Shown here one piece after another: positions 44,701-55,986 of a stretch of DNA of 64,000 nt. A model generated the notes under the pieces. The model saw only the letters and a program-made list of their open reading frames with translations. It was not told the origin of the DNA and searched no databases. The first letter of the stretch is position 1. Each line of letters starts with the position of its first letter. The translations under genes were made by a program, and so were the position numbers. Origin of the DNA: Gentiana macrophylla (taxonomy: Eukaryota; Streptophyta; Magnoliopsida; Gentianales; Gentianaceae); assembly GCA_026214975.1 (NCBI GenBank), contig JAOBSW010001125.1:1-64000 (forward strand), written 5' to 3'.

Positions 44701-46755
44701 CAAACATCACTATGAATAAGGGAAAAAGGATGAGATTGCAAGTAGGGCAGCTTAGCATACACAGATTTGGTAATTTTAGCAAACTGACAGATTTCACATT
44801 GCAAAGTGGTAACATTAAAATCCTTAAATTTTTCAGGAAACTGAGTTTTTAAGTAGGCAAAACTTGGGTGGCCTAGTCTATAGTGCCACAGCATTACATC
44901 ATTCAAATTAAAGGTACTAATGTTTGAAGCAAAATACAACATGGTCTTCTCAGAATCTTCACTCTTATTGAGGATAAAGAGTCCTGAGCATGCCTTAGCA
45001 TTGCCAGTTATCTTCTGTGAAGAATGATCTGAAAAACACATTGATTAGCAGAGAACACAACATCTCAATTTAGGTCATTAGTTAGTTTGCTGGCAGAAAT
45101 CATATTGCAATCAAGTTTTGGGACATAGAGAACATCTTTTAACACAAGGTCGTTAGAGATGTTAACATTCCCAGTTCCTTGTGCATAAGAAATAGATCCA
45201 TCGGCAATTTTGACGTGGTGGGTATAGTTGCAAGGCTTAAAATTGATAAGGAAATTCTTATTTCCAGTCATGTGGGAAGAAGCCCCTGAAATCAATAATC
45301 CATGGATTTCTTCCCATGTCTGACACATTATTTGCAACAAAGAGAGTACCTGATTGAGCATGAGTGGCTGTTTCATTTTGGTTAGATCCATATACCTGCT
45401 GAGTCAGGAGGGTTTTGAGGGCCTCTAGTTGATCTTTAGTAAAGTTGAGGCCATCTTTCTTTTCCTCAGTTACAACTCTGCCATGACTTTCTTTATTATT
45501 CTGTCTGCGGGACTTCCAATTTTCTGGTTTGCCATGAATCTTCCAGTAGGTTTCCCTAGTGTGATTTGTCCTCCTGCAGTGGTCACACCAAAACTTGTCC
45601 TTGTTCTTGCTATTTGGATTCCATGTAGCAGAACTTTTGGTAGACGTATCATTGTTATCTGCAGCCTTTCCATGTGTCAGCATGGCAGAGGCTTCATTCA
45701 TGGTGTTGCTGGTGGGATTGTCCTTTAGCATAAGCTTCTTCCTGCTTTCCTGATGCTTAATCTCAGAGAACACAGCTTTGAGAGGCAGAAGAGGTTTTGT
45801 GGATAGTACCCTACCTCTGGCATCATCCAGAGATGGGTTCAGGCCCATGAGGAATTTGAAGGTCCTCTTTTGCTCCACTACTTGCTTGTACAGGAGAGCA
45901 TCATCAGTGTTCTTCCATGCGAGTTCTTCAAACATTTCCAGCTGCTGCCAAGCACGAGTGGGTTGGTTGAAAAACTGAGTGACAGTGAGATTACCTTGCT
46001 TATATCCTTGGATTTGAGCCTCTATCTCATTAAATTTCAGAAGTGTTGTCCTTCTTTGAGTAGAGGTCTCGAGCATTAGCCCAAATTTCTTGGGCAGTGT
46101 CGAAGAACATAAAGTTCTCACTTATGTCTTTGGTCATAGACCTTAGAAGGATAGCCATAACTTGGTTATTTTCAGTATCCCAAGCATCAAACTTTTCATC
46201 ATCAGCGTCAGGTGCAACTTTGGATCTAGTGAGGTATCCCATTTTGCTTTGACCGGTGATGTACATTTTCATGGATCTTGACCATATGATGTAGTTGTTT
46301 CCATCTAGCTTATGGCTAGTGAAAGGAATAGATGTTTGTTCAGTCAGCCCAGAATTTTGAATATTCTGTGACTCGGTTGAGGATACATCAGAAAGTGAAG
46401 ACATTTTGAAGTTGAAAATTTTTATTTAGATCGAGTTCGTCTCTGATACCATGAAGAGATTGAGAGAAATAAATCAATTGAGAAAGAACTCTTCTATATT
46501 ATTATGAAGTAGAAAAGGAGTTTAAATAGGATTACAAGGGAGTCCAAAGGGTTGGACAATAGTGATTAAGATAGTGGCAGACAGGCAATAAATGCAGTGT
46601 CGGCAGTGATTATACTAACAAGGCAGCCGCCTAAATGGTGGGTTAATGCAACGGTATTAAAGCTAATGAAGGTAACTAATACCCCAACCATAATACATTA
46701 TGTAAAAGATTACTTGATGTATTATGGTAATAATAATATAATAATATTTTCTACA
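41722..46755 (-). mobile_element. near-complete, young Ty1/copia element
   Basis: The left LTR is 41722-42023 and the right LTR 46452-46755 (TGAAGAGATTGAG...TTTTCTACA). By eye they differ at about six bases plus two single-base indels over 302 bp, the closest LTR pair in the window. The flanks GTTAG (41717-41721) and ATTAG (46756-46760) form a 5-bp target duplication with one difference. The primer-binding site reads TCTGATACCA on the plus strand at 46443. The polypurine tract is the complement of CCCCCCCTCAAGG (42024). It is inserted in the integrase region of an older minus-strand copia element. Confidence 0.93.
42060..46404 (-). CDS. copia gag-pol of the young element (frames broken)
   Basis: Gag starts at 46404 (MSSLSDVSSTESQN, HKLDGNNYIIWSRSMKM). 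After a frameshift near 46080 it continues to a zinc knuckle (CDHCRRTNHTRETY), whose last cysteine is replaced by tyrosine. The protease active site is split by an extra base after the aspartate (WIID in one frame, SGASSHMTG in the next, about 45290). GAG-pre-integrase and integrase: 44691-45041 (WHYRLGHPSFAYLKT, CEICQFAK) and 43938-44615 (KTDNAKEYF, ERKNRH). RT: 43232-43546 and 42779-43186, where the YVDD box reads SVDD. RNase H: 42060-42341 (YCDNNSALCMAENPIHHDK). Despite young LTRs it cannot make an intact polyprotein as read here. Confidence 0.87.
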
Positions 46756-49371
46756 ATTAGGTAAGTGTTTGTGAGCACCATCTCTTCCTATTATTGTTTT
46801 GCAACATTCATGGCAATCATTTGAGACCTAGAAATATCCAGAAGGTGCTTATTCTTTCTTTTGGACACACCATTTTGCTAAGGTGTGTCGATACATGTAC
46901 TCTGGTGTATTATCCCTCTTTCCTCAAGAGATTTACCAAGAAATGACGCAAATAATTCAGTCTATTCTTGAAGTGTGAATGTAAACACCAAATTGAGTTT
47001 TTATAAGGTTATCTCACCTCTGATTTATGTTTCATATGAAAAGTCCATGTTACCCTATTTCTATCATCTATAAATATAGTGCACCATCTAGAGCCAGTTA
47101 AATTAGTAGCTTTTGATGGACCTCAAGTATCGATATGTATGAGATAAATGGATGGATGGCACATGAACTTTCCTTGGATATGCAGTTCTAGCATGTTTAA
47201 CATAATGACATACATCACATTGAAAATTTTGATGTAAACATGTCTGGAAATATAACTTTTAAATAACAAAATTTGGGTTGTCCTAAACGCTTATGCCACA
47301 CATCGCCTAATCCTTTTACAGGAAGCTTTATCTTCACTAGTCCTTGAAGAAACAACACCCCTGAATAAAATTTAACTCTGCCAATCTCCAGGTTCATGTT
47401 CTTCTCCTGAAAATCACAAGATTTTGGTGAGAATATGGCAGCAGTTGCTATATCTAGTCAACTTTCAAACTAATGTTACATTATAATGTAATTTTGGAAC
47501 CAAGAACTCATCATAAATGGTTACTTTTATGTGAGCTTGATGGAACAAGTTCCCAAAAACTCTAAGGCTGTTCCATCTTCTATTCTGACTGTTTGTAAGG
47601 TAGTACAAAGCTTAAAATCATAGAAAAACAAATGTCCTCGTTTGTCATGTGATCTGGGGTCCTTGAATCAACAATTCATGTTTGCATTTTCACCTTGACT
47701 TTCCCTTGTTGATTTTGCTGGCTTCCAATCAACTAGTTTACCATGTATTTTCCAACAAACTCCTTGTTGTGACCTGTCATTTTGCAATGGTCCTTTTAGA
47801 AGGGTTTTGTTGAGAAATAGGGCAGATGCTTTCAGATTAGAAAAGGATCATGATATGCTCCCCATCATGACCTTCCTCTAGCTATTTCTTGTCTTACTTC
47901 AGAGCATACAGTCGTGATCGAAAGTAAAAGTTTAGTTCCAAGATACAGTCGGCTATCTCCATCCAGATCCTGGTTCAGGCCCATGAGGAATTTGATACTA
48001 TGTTTCTTTTCTACAATTTCCTTCTGAATCTTGACATCATCTTGGCACATCTAGTTGTAGACCTCAAATGCATCAAGTCGCTGCTAAGATCTTGACAAGA
48101 TAATGAAATAAGTGGTGACATGAATGTCACCTTGTTTGAGATCTTGAAGTTTGACTTCTTTCCTTTATAACTCTGATGTGTTGTCTCATTTGGAATACAT
48201 TTACCTGGCAGCTTCCTAGATTTTGTGTGCAGTCTCATAGAGTAAGAATTCTTCACTGATTTGGTGCCATTGAACCAATTAGCCATGAAATGACTAGATG
48301 GTTTTCTGTATTCCAGGATTTGTATTTAGGACCTGGATTGAGGGCGCTGGTAAGGTTTGAGCTAGTTATTCACCTCTCCCTCTATCAATGTTGAAAATCA
48401 ATAATTATCCGGATGTACCTACACTATTGTTAGTGATTTCTCCCATTGAGCTTATCACCTGACTTTTGTTTGTTTGTTTGTTTGTTCGCTTGTTTGGTGA
48501 TATAGTCAGCCGAATTGCTGGGGTGAGCATCAGTAAAAACTTTTGTAGTGTTAAATATTAATATGTCAAGTGTGTCTACCTTATGACAAAAGCAATATTG
48601 TGTACGCTTCTGGAGTTTAACATATTCCTGATAGAGTTTTATAAGTGTTATTGTTCACTTAATGACTTGTTTATTCCCATCATTTTTTCTGCAGACAGCA
48701 ATTTTCGCACATCGCTACCTGTTTCCTGAGAATTTAAAGGCTGGTGAGATTGAGGTATTGTTGTTTTCTAACGATGCAATTGCATTTATTCTGTGTTTTA
48801 ATTTGGTCTTCACTTTTCAGCTGATCTTGTGAATTGTTTCTTACTTGTGTGTTTAATTATTCAATTGGTTGGTGAAACCACGTCGATGGCGTTGACTTTG
48901 TATCATCTTTGGTTGCACTTTCTCCTATATTACCTATTAGCTAAAGCAGCATAATGTTTTCTCCTTCAGATTTATGTTCTGAGAAAGGCCGAGCAAAACA
49001 TTAGGTTATTACAAATCGGAGATATGGAAGCTCTGTTTGATCTTAAAAGTGGGAATTCAGGGAGCAGTCGGTGGCAAGAAGGCAAAATCTCTGACATCTT
49101 GACTCCAGACGGTAGCTGGAATTGCAGGCTTATTTGAACCTAATTATTCTTGATTTAATTGTTTTTTTCTGATTTTTTTTCTATTTTCAAACAGCAAGGA
49201 TGACATTCATACCAGTTCCGCTTGCCGACACTGGCTGTCAAACCATGAGTATTCACTCCATTCCTCTGACTTCTCTCCTTTATTGTTTTATATTTTACTA
49301 TCTGACAGTGTATTATTTCCGATTTATTTTATTGTGAACCAAAAACGACTATCCAAGAAAGAAGAGATAAC

Positions 49372-49604
49372 ATGGCTAGCATTTTGGGTACTAAAGTAAA
49401 ATTTCCCGATTAATGTCGATTTTCTGATTTCTGATTTGTTCTATTTAGAATCAGAAACAAGTCGTGAGAAAATCAGACTCAGCTACTACCGTAAAACACA
49501 GATCTGGCGCGGTAGTTGGGATTCGAAGTTGTGTGTGAACCACACTGGTAAAAAAGGTTGGGATTCGAAGCTGTGTAGGAACCTCATTGCTTTAAACTAG
49601 TAGC

Positions 49605-49645
<41 letters not shown>

Positions 49646-52600
49646 TTATCTACGTCCCATAAGCTTAAGCTTTTGGAGGAGATGGTAATTCAACATGGTA
49701 TCAGAGCAGGAGGTCACAACTTCAAACCTCTCTACAAACATTGTATTACGCCCAAAAACAAAATATTGTTTCGTGTTGGGCCTCCCTAAAAGATATAATA
49801 GGCCCACACTTGAGGGGGCGTGTTGAAGAATATAAAATGTTAATTATATACCTCCCCATAAGCTTTAGCTTTTGGGAGAGAAGGTAATTCAATAATATAC
49901 AAACATGTTGTGTGTAGTAATTCTTCTGTGGAATGCTTGGTTGCACAAAACTTAGATATTTTTTGTGAGGAAAAAGCTAATAGGCGGTCTGGTATTGGGA
50001 AATTTGCAGTTTTTGGCTTTATAACAATCTCTGTCTTCTTGTGTGGCTGTAGGTTGCTCGGGATTCAGTTGGATTGCTGTACAAGGACCGGACTCTTCAT
50101 GTGTGGTAACTCAGGATGAAGTGGCTGTAAGAAGCGCTTTCTTTTTCTGTTTTACCTTTGTTTTAATTCTTCATTCGTGTAGATCCAGTCGAATCTGGAC
50201 TTAGCAGTTACTCGTCTCTCTAATAAATCTGCATATGAACAGAGCAAGAGTTCCTTGAGTGGAGTACTCCATCACGTGAAAGGTGTGTTGGCTTATTGTC
50301 CGCATTTTGTACTGATTTTCCTTTTTTTGTTTTTGAGAGGTAGGTGGGAGGCATTTACTCTTCATGGATGATTGCTTTTAGTAGGTTCTATTGTAGTCAT
50401 TATTTTGGTCATTTTGTTGCTATAAATCAGCTGTGTTGTTGTTCAGCTGAGAAGGAAACCAGCTGAATACTCATTCCTTTGGTGGTCTTGTATAGCCCCA
50501 GTATGAAGATCATTGGAATCTCCAAATGGAAAAAAAGGAAATTTGTGGATTAAAGCTAGTTAGCAGGGAAGACGAAGGGAACTTGGTTATGGAAGGAGGG
50601 TTGACATCCATGAAATAGTGGACACACACTATGAGAGGAAGACACATATGAGGAAACGCTGTAGCAAAAGATATGGTGGTTATGGGGTCACTGTAGTTGT
50701 TTTACGTTGTGTATATTGTGTGTGGAAACACGGACAGGATGTAGAATCACTTAGAGACGAGAGAAGGCAATCTTTGGTTGTTCAGTTTCATATTTTTTCT
50801 GTAGTGAATGTCTTTTAGACTTGAAGGAAGATGCATGAAAGGTGTACTAATTCATAATTTTCTTTTTGTAGTGAAAGTCTACTAATTAGAACATGGAACT
50901 CCCTTCAAGTGTCACCTTCATTTGCATTACTTTATTTTAGCATTCAGTACTGATTCCTTTTTTTTTAATGAACTTTTTTAGGTAATGATCTGTTTGGAAT
51001 TAATCACTCGTCCAAAAAGAGTAACGCGATAAGGCCCTTCGCAGCTGGTATGCTCATAGTCTTTTTATCGGGTTAATTATATGGACTGCATTTGTTTGTT
51101 GTCCAACTTATTTGAACCGTTTCTGATTCTCATCTTTTTGTTTTTGGATTTTGCAGTTTCTATTGTTGTAGATTTTGAGGAGGTCAATGACGTAAGTGGT
51201 CATGGTGTACGTCGCTACCATTCATTTTTTTGATATGATTTTGCTCCTTATTAATAATAAACGCAAAATAGGAGGCATTTTGATATGATTCTTCTATTTT
51301 TAATGAGACTGGTATTTTATATAGAGAGGATCAATAAATTACAACCATCCAAGATTCAGAGAACCAAGAGCCCAAATATACCAAAAAGACCCAAAATCAG
51401 GCATTAAAAATCCTAATATCTATGCAAAACTTGATGGCTATTTTCCAACTAATTTTTTACTTAATTACATTTTGTAGAGTCTACGGGTGTTCATGACATT
51501 AACCTTTATGACAAAACGAGGACTAGACTTCTGCTAAAACACTTCCATTTCGCTCCCGCCAAATCATGTGAACGGCAACATGAAATTAAAATGCCGTCTT
51601 CAAAACATCCAGCTGAATCTTGTTCATGAACCTGGTGTTATGGAATGTGAAAGCAGTGAAAGAATAATATTATTTCACTTGCTTTCAATAAAACTAGACT
51701 CATAAATAACCTACCCCTGAAAGTGTTTGGGTGTATTGCCTTTGTACATGTGTATGATGGTGGCAAACTCGAACCAAGGTCGAAGAAATGTGTTTTTGTT
51801 GGTTACTCACCAACTGGTAAAGTGTATAAGTGTTATGATAATGAATCTAGGAGAATGCGTATAACAATGGATCTGAGTTTTTTTGTACAAGATTTCTTTT
51901 AAGGGAGGGTCTAAAAAGAATGAAAAGGAAGAGAGTAGATCAACTCAAGAAGGCTATAACTGGCTTGGTTTAGATAATATGGGGTCATATAATAAAGATT
52001 TAGTAAGTCTATACAAGTTAATTTCTGATAATGGTAATACTGATATTAGGGAAGGGAAAAATTTGGTCCAGCCTGGCGATCCGACTGCTGAATCTACCTT
52101 TCCCAAACAGGATAAATTTGCTAAAGGGATTCTACAGGAGGAAGAAGAAGGGCGAGACAGAGCCTGATCCCCATTTAGTTGAACAGGTTGTCGTCCCTAA
52201 GCAGCCTGGCTACCATGAGGATTATGAGGATGATCATGTGTCTGATTCTAAGGATGAGTCAGGTTCTGGCGATTCAGAGTTTGAAACTGAACCATCCCAC
52301 CCCAGAAAATCAGTCCACAGAGCATCTACTGTTAGATGTTCCTATTGCTCTTCGAAACCCCCTCGAGCATGTACTAAACATACTATCAATCGTTTTTTGG
52401 GCTATAATAATCTTTCATCTTCATATTATTCTTTTTTATCAACCTTGTCGAGCATGACTGTTCCAAATAGTATCAATGAGGCTTTACAGGTTCCTGAGTG
52501 CAAGAATGTAGTTATGGATAAGATGAGGGCACTTGAGAAGAATGAGACTTGGCAGATGGACGAATAAATTTAATTCTGATGGTTCATTAGAACGACACAA

Positions 52601-55600
52601 AGCACGATTGGTTGCTAAGGGGTACTCTCAATCATGTGGGATAGATTGGGCTAGATCTGTGGTTGATAGAAGACCCACTACTAGTTATTGTTTTTTTTTT
52701 TTTCCTTTTCAGGGGCAGTCTCACCACTTGGAGAAGCAAAAAGCAACCTATGGCTTCTAGAAGCAGTGCAGAAGCTGAGTTAAGGGCTTTGGCACATGGC
52801 ATTTGTGAAGGACTTTGGCTTAAGAAGATTATGGTGGATCTCAGATTCAAGAAAGAACATCCTATCCTCCTCCTCCGTGATAGTGTTTTTGACATCAATA
52901 TGTCAGAAAATCCAATTCATCATGATAGATCAAAACACATTGATATTGACAAATACTTTATCAACGAAAAGGTTGAAGACCAGGAAATCTCTATTGACTT
53001 CATTCCCTCTCAAGAACAGGTGGTTGATATAGTCACCATAGGGTCTGGCCTACCTATATTTATCAAGATGAGAAGCAAGCTTGGGAATTATTCTATCCAC
53101 CACCAACCTTGAGGAGGGGTGTTAAAATATAGGTTTCTTTTGTCTCGTAGGGTTTCTTGTACTGTTCTTAATGTTTTCTTAGTGTCCTAATGGTGGTATT
53201 AGGCCCTAATTCTGTCCTTAGTTGAATCTGCCAGTTTTGGGCTGATAACAGTGTTTTCTAGCCGTTGGAGGCTTTCGCTATTTATTGTAATTGTCTCCTT
53301 ATGTTCTCGTAAGGTTCTATCAATAAATAACCAATATTTCTCCCATCTTTTTCTCTAAAAGTGTCTAATCACAAAAAAGTAAAAAGGTGAAACCTTGGTG
53401 TAACCATCGTTAGAAACTTGGCCATCCTAAGGACTCCTGCTGGAAGTTGCATAGAAAACCTGCTGACTGGAAGCCCAGAACAGGAAGGGGAATGGAGTCC
53501 CAAGGCCATCTGTCTGCAATTATGAGTGATGGGGCCCCTCGGGAGTCCCTTGCTTTTTTCACATGAACTTATGGAGATCCTAAAAGCTAAAGGGACTCCT
53601 ACATCCTGCTCCGAGTTTTGGAATCCAATCAAACATGTCAACAACCTCTATGCCTCAATCTGGTAATTAATCTCAATCCTATATTATTACTTCTATCCAT
53701 GATCAACAGTGGTGGATTGTTTATTCTGGAGCTTCTGAGCACATGGTAGGAAATAAGGGTTTATTCCATTCCCTTTCACTTTGTAAACAAGAAAGATTTG
53801 TGAAAGTAGCTAATGGATCTACCTCCAAAGTACAGGGGATTGGATCCATCATTTTTTCAAAAGATCTGATTCTTGATCTTTTTGTGCCAAAGCTATCTTG
53901 CAACTTCTTGTCGGTGAATAAACTGGCTAAATGACATAATATCTCTGTCAGCTTTCATGAAAATAAATGTGTTTTTCAAGAGACAACCTCTAGGAAAATG
54001 ATTGGCAATGCTTGTGCCTCCTCTGGCATCTACATCCTGCCAGGGAACTTCGGATCAAGAAATGAAAAGAACTCTTCCCTGTTTTTAGTACTTTAGTTGT
54101 AATAGTAGTGATCCTCCGATTGTGCTTTGACATTATAGATTGGGTCACCCTAACTTCTTGTACTTGAAAAGGCTTATGCCTCATCCTTTTATTTTTAAAA
54201 TTGTCTCTGATTATCAATGTGAGGTGTGTTGCACGGCTAAACAACGCATATCTGTTTTTCATACTAAATCCTATGTCCCATCTAAGCCTTTCCACTTAAT
54301 ACACAGTGATATCTGGGGACCTTCAAAGGCCAAAAATATCACTGGTACTAGGTGGTTCATCACCTTTATTGATGATCATACAAGGCTAAGTTGGGTGTTC
54401 CTCATGAAAAAAAGGCAGAAGCAAGGCCATATTCATGAATTTCTACTTAATGGAAGTTACCAAAGGCTGGATGAAAAACTCATCTATCTTTTTTACACCA
54501 GGTTTGGTATCTGCTTTTCTATTAGGTTGTTGAGTCGACCCTCTCAAGAGCATATGTGGGTGCGTTGAGGATACTTAGATATCTCAAGTATACACGTGGC
54601 CAAGGATTACTTTTCAAGAAATAAGGGTCTACACTAATACGGATTGGGTGGATCAAAATATGATAGATCATCCACTATAGGATATTGCTCCTATGCCTGT
54701 GGAAACCTAGTCGCATGGAGAAGCAGGAAGCAACCGGTTGTCTCAAAGTAATAGTGCTGAAGCTAAGCTCAAACCACTGGTCTTCGGGGTTTGTGAAGGT
54801 CCCGGCTAAGGATGATTTTACTAGAAGAGTTGAAAGTGCATATATGTGGTTCTCTTCAAATGATGTGTTATAATTACCTGAGCAATAAGTATGGCCATGA
54901 ACCCAGTACATCATGATAAGACTAGACATGTTAAGATAGACCGCCATTTCATCAACTAAAATGTAGAAAGCAAGGCGGCTTCTCTTATTGACGTACAGCA
55001 AAGGGGCAAATTGCTGACGTGTTCACTAAAGCTACTTCAACCGACTTACAAGAACTAAGTTGCACAGTCAAGCTTGAGGGGATTTTGAAATATTTAGAAT
55101 TATAATGTGTTAGTTGTATATTGTCAGGTATTCTGCTTTTTATCGTATTATGTACTGTCTAGGTGCTTAAACTTGGTGTAAGTAGCTAGACTTGGTGTCC
55201 TAATTCTGCCGCCGGAATAAATGCACAAGCGTTTGGCAATGGCTAAGATTTATTGCTCAAATTAAAGACCTTAGTTCTTTTCATTGGAAGATAAAAGCTT
55301 TTCTTTTCCATCTTTAGTCTCTAAATTTCTACAGTGCGTGTTTTCACTTTTACAGGCCTCAAGTGCTGAAGTCAAGACAGTAGAGTTTCTAGCTAAGAAA
55401 ATGAAAGAAGTCTCGGTCTTTACCTATGAGATAACTGTACAGGTAACAGGAACCAAACACCGGAACATATATATACATATATACATATATATGTTGATTT
55501 TCTCCTAGTTCTAAAAAAATATTCAGTTTCAGCTATACTATTTGATACTTATATTTTTTTTCCCCTGAGTAACAGTTCGATTCTGCTTACAATTTTATTT

Positions 55601-55986
55601 ATTCTATCTATGGGTGATGTAAATTACAAGTTTCCTTGAAAGAAAGCATTTGCAACTAACTAGTTTGTTTTTGCAGACGGCGATTTCTGCTCTTCTCTGT
55701 CTGACCCAGAAGGACCTTCATGCGGAGGAGATCAAGGTACGTTTTTTGGGTGGGGTGGGGCTAATGAATGATTCATGGAATATATATAGGATGTGTTTGC
55801 AACTAACTTGATTCTGGTCTTATGATTGTCCATATAGATTATACCTATTAGTATTAAATTAAGCTGTAAATTCTACTCTGCCAGGCTGTTGTCCACAGAC
55901 AAGGGGTGTGGCCATTATCAGCAGAATTGCCGATCAACGAAATCGAGGAGCACTTGAAGAGTCAGGGTTATAATGAAGCCACCTAA
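49372..55986 (+). CDS. proteasome alpha-6-like gene, unit 3 (open reading frame intact)
   Basis: Proposed exons: 49372-49387, 49449-49511, 50053-50126, 50183-50282, 50982-51047, 51158-51192, 55356-55442, 55677-55736, 55885-55986 (TAA). The sum is 603 nt, 200 residues, phases consistent, no stop. Best family evidence of the three: IAVQGPDSSCVVTQDEV matches PAA GVRGKDSVCVVTQKKV. ASSAEVKTVEFLAKKMKE with FTYEITVQ matches the ATSAG...FLEKKMK...YEETVQ helix. TAISALLCL...EEIK matches TAISALQSV...TEIE. AVVHRQ...INEIEEHLKSQ matches VGVVRKE...TEEIDEHLTA. The middle of the alpha subunit is not recognisable; exons 4 and 5 (56 codons) replace about 75 PAA residues. The first exon, with only five codons (MASIL), is the least certain part. 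Two copia remnants lie in the 51193-55355 intron and a TRIM in the 49512-50052 intron. It could be a functional divergent paralog or a well-preserved pseudogene. Confidence 0.63.
49606..49894 (+). mobile_element. TRIM (miniature LTR retroelement)
   Basis: Two short LTR-like repeats (about 49606-49695 and 49821-49894) share CATAAGCTTWAGCTTTTGG and AGGTAATTCAA. Directly after the first comes TGGTATCAGAGC (49696-49707), a Met-tRNA primer-binding site. Directly before the second comes ACTTGAGGGGGCG, a polypurine tract. The 125-bp interior has no coding capacity. The left repeat has been expanded by a TA microsatellite. No target duplication was found. Confidence 0.8.
49608..49643. repeat. (TA)n microsatellite
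   Basis: About 16 uninterrupted TA units within the left LTR of the TRIM. The matching stretch in the right repeat is AATATAAAATGTTAATTATATA, so the run grew after insertion. Confidence 0.9.
51193..51680. other. unit 3 intron, no gene recognised
   Basis: Contains TTTTGATATGATTCT twice (about 51230 and 51280, single-base differences) and no supported gene. The stretch 51480-51640 could be a LINE or other transposon scrap but was not recognised. Confidence 0.35.
51680..53373 (+). mobile_element. Ty1/copia 3' part: integrase end, linker, RNase H, 3' LTR
   Basis: The integrase C-part (LKVFGCIAFVHVYDGGKLEPRSKKCVFVGYSPTG, 51715-51830) leads through an acidic linker (52031-52567, DSKDESGSGDSEFETEP; RTCAR-type KPPRACTKH) to the RT start ([15 protein letters not shown], about 52580). 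An internal deletion then joins it to RNase H (52710-53030, TTWRSKKQPMASRSSAEAELRAL; MSENPIHHDRSKH). The polypurine tract TTGAGGAGGGG precedes an LTR at 53120-53373. The RT palm is lost. Confidence 0.82.
53374..55250 (+). mobile_element. Ty1/copia remnant: zinc knuckle to 3' LTR
   Basis: Starts with a gag zinc knuckle (LGHPKDSCWKLHRKPADW, about 53400). Next comes protease (53707-53935, WIVYSGASEHMVGN; the catalytic D of DSG is replaced by Y, SKVQGIGSIIF), then integrase start (54140-54420, MGHPNFLYLKRL, CEVCCTAKQ, IHSDIWGPS). A deletion jumps to the RT tail (LDEKLIYLFYTRFGICFSI) and RNase H (54690-55060). The polypurine tract GCTTGAGGGGAT is followed by LTR-like sequence from about 55086. No 5' LTR. 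It directly abuts the LTR of the preceding element. Confidence 0.78.

Larger units (their letters stand above)
41590..48300 (-). mobile_element. degenerate Ty1/copia element hosting a younger one
   Basis: Right part on the minus strand: gag (47865-48290, KKHSIKFLMGLNQDLDG), protease and GAG-pre remains (47215-47700, DVWHKRLGQPKFCYLKVIFPDMF), integrase (46760-47200). The integrase continues on the other side of the insertion 41722-46755 (41590-41721: TYLTNKMPSRI, then LGVWFSF). RT, RNase H and both LTRs are missing. It has many stops. It sits in the A-T intron of unit 2. Confidence 0.75.
27646..49137 (+). pseudogene. proteasome alpha-6-like gene, unit 2 (one-base frameshift)
   Basis: Proposed exons: 27646-27697, 27816-27878, 28004-28079, 28206-28272, 29127-29176, 39855-39950, 48695-48754, 48970-49137 (TGA). 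They follow unit 1 exon for exon, with 50-, 96- and 60-bp exons of equal length. Recognisable pieces: KGYHRMTRIL, IAVQGQEALCIVK (like GVRGKDSVCVVT of PAA), PEKPDLFKIF, VSVALGSIDVQGG, KKAVDFLMKKT...FSYEKTIQ, TAIFAHRYLF, then VLRKAEQNIRLL. The third exon is 76 bp where unit 1 has 77. Reading on from exon 2 hits TGA at about 28059, whereas the conserved residues need the other frame. The exon 3 donor (GTCAAC) is weak. The last exon runs 17 codons beyond that of unit 1, to a stop in the sequence matching the unit 1 downstream region. Introns hold about 17 kb of transposons. Confidence 0.6.

Noticed and set aside
50618..50818. Plus-strand frame of 66 codons in a unit 3 intron
   Set aside because: No motif, no counterpart in the other units, length expected by chance.
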